This document shows, piece after piece, positions 63,812-64,000 of a stretch of 64,000 nt of DNA. The notes beneath the pieces are model-generated. The model was not told where the DNA came from, ran no database searches, and saw nothing but the letters and a program-made list of their open reading frames with translations. The stretch is taken from NCBI GenBank assembly GCA_015059945.1, contig SUZJ01000001.1, positions 248,001 to 312,000 on the forward strand, in the 5' to 3' direction. Numbering within the stretch: position 1 is the first letter of the stretch; each line of letters starts with the position of its first letter. The DNA is from Rikenellaceae bacterium. GTDB lineage: Bacteria; Bacteroidota; Bacteroidia; Bacteroidales; Rikenellaceae. Both the position numbers and the translations under genes were made by a program.

Positions 63812-64000
63812 ATGAAAAATATCTATGAGACTTCGCCCTTTGGGACCTTTTTCCCTGCCGAGAAAGAGGCCGTTTGCAGGGCAAAGCACCAGCTCTCGTG
63901 GAGGGTTTATGCACCCGTAGTGCGCCCCTCGCAGAGGGTATACATCGTGGGTAGCTGCGAGGCCCTGGGCCAGTGGAATGTAGACAAGGCTCTGCCCCTC
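63812..64000 (+). CDS. malQ: 4-alpha-glucanotransferase, N-terminal part (truncated by window edge)
   Basis: 63 codons to the edge. The visible part (RVYAPVVRPSQRVYIVGSC, then EALGQWN) is the start of a CBM20 starch-binding domain. In Bacteroidota, malQ-type amylomaltases begin with such domains, and the place directly after susA (34 nt) fits. The catalytic part lies outside the window, so the call rests on the CBM20 start and context. Confidence 0.7.
   Translation, partial: MKNIYETSPFGTFFPAEKEAVCRAKHQLSWRVYAPVVRPSQRVYIVGSCEALGQWNVDKALPL

Overview
The window looks like chromosomal DNA of a member of the order Bacteroidales. A Rikenellaceae/Alistipes-like source is plausible but not proven. 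The signs are Bacteroidota-type promoters (TTTG, about 19-20 nt, TAnnTTTG), family-specific genes (DUF4290, DUF4271-hemD-rnpA-yidD, tandem lpxK-pnp, a second EF-G of the Bacteroides EF-G2 type, Sus-type amylases) and many lipoproteins with short MKK-type signal peptides. No CRISPR array, rRNA, transposase or prophage gene was seen. The right edge cuts a gene.

Layout. 0-9.8 kb: minus-strand housekeeping genes (unknown-ruvB; hflX-upp-large glycosidase lipoprotein; tonB) with a plus-strand DUF456 gene. 9.9-15.2 kb: tRNA-Ala, a sigma-54 activator-like protein without a DNA-binding domain, DUF4290, then a thioredoxin-fold lipoprotein, lpxH-like and thyA in one operon. 15.2-19.4 kb: the most irregular part, with three AT-rich small genes of unknown function, a long hairpin, a second multi-segment hairpin, folA and tRNA-fMet. 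19.4-28.3 kb: nrnA-like, a divergent EF-G paralogue, lipA-lipB-recJ, and two outer-membrane beta-barrel genes. 28.3-38.3 kb: corA, a short mqnA-like gene, a DPP III lipoprotein, an M23 envelope protein, ispD, a PH-like membrane protein, and lpxK-pnp-pnp-ssb. 38.4-46.8 kb: a long minus-strand series, lysE-type exporter-cmk-ispH-unknown-S41 protease-histidine kinase-DUF4271-hemD-rnpA-yidD. 46.9-52.3 kb: lnt-folC, a Ca2+/Na+ antiporter and an MFS transporter.

52.3-64 kb is a starch/maltodextrin utilisation region. It has a pullulanase lipoprotein, a LytS/LytTR-type two-component pair with a small membrane protein, an SLC45-type sugar transporter, a modular alpha-amylase lipoprotein, a SusA-type neopullulanase and the start of a CBM20-4-alpha-glucanotransferase. 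Surface enzymes would cut starch, SusA would trim oligosaccharides in the periplasm, the SLC45-type protein would import them and the glucanotransferase would rework them in the cytoplasm. No SusC/SusD pair is visible in the window.

The best leads for something new are: a structured 3' element present after both thyA and the EF-G paralogue with compensatory stem changes; two long imperfect hairpins in the AT-rich patch; inverted repeats overlapping the start regions of the pullulanase and sugar-transporter promoters; starch-binding-type repeats apparently inserted inside domain C of the amylase; and several genes that have lost key catalytic or regulatory residues.
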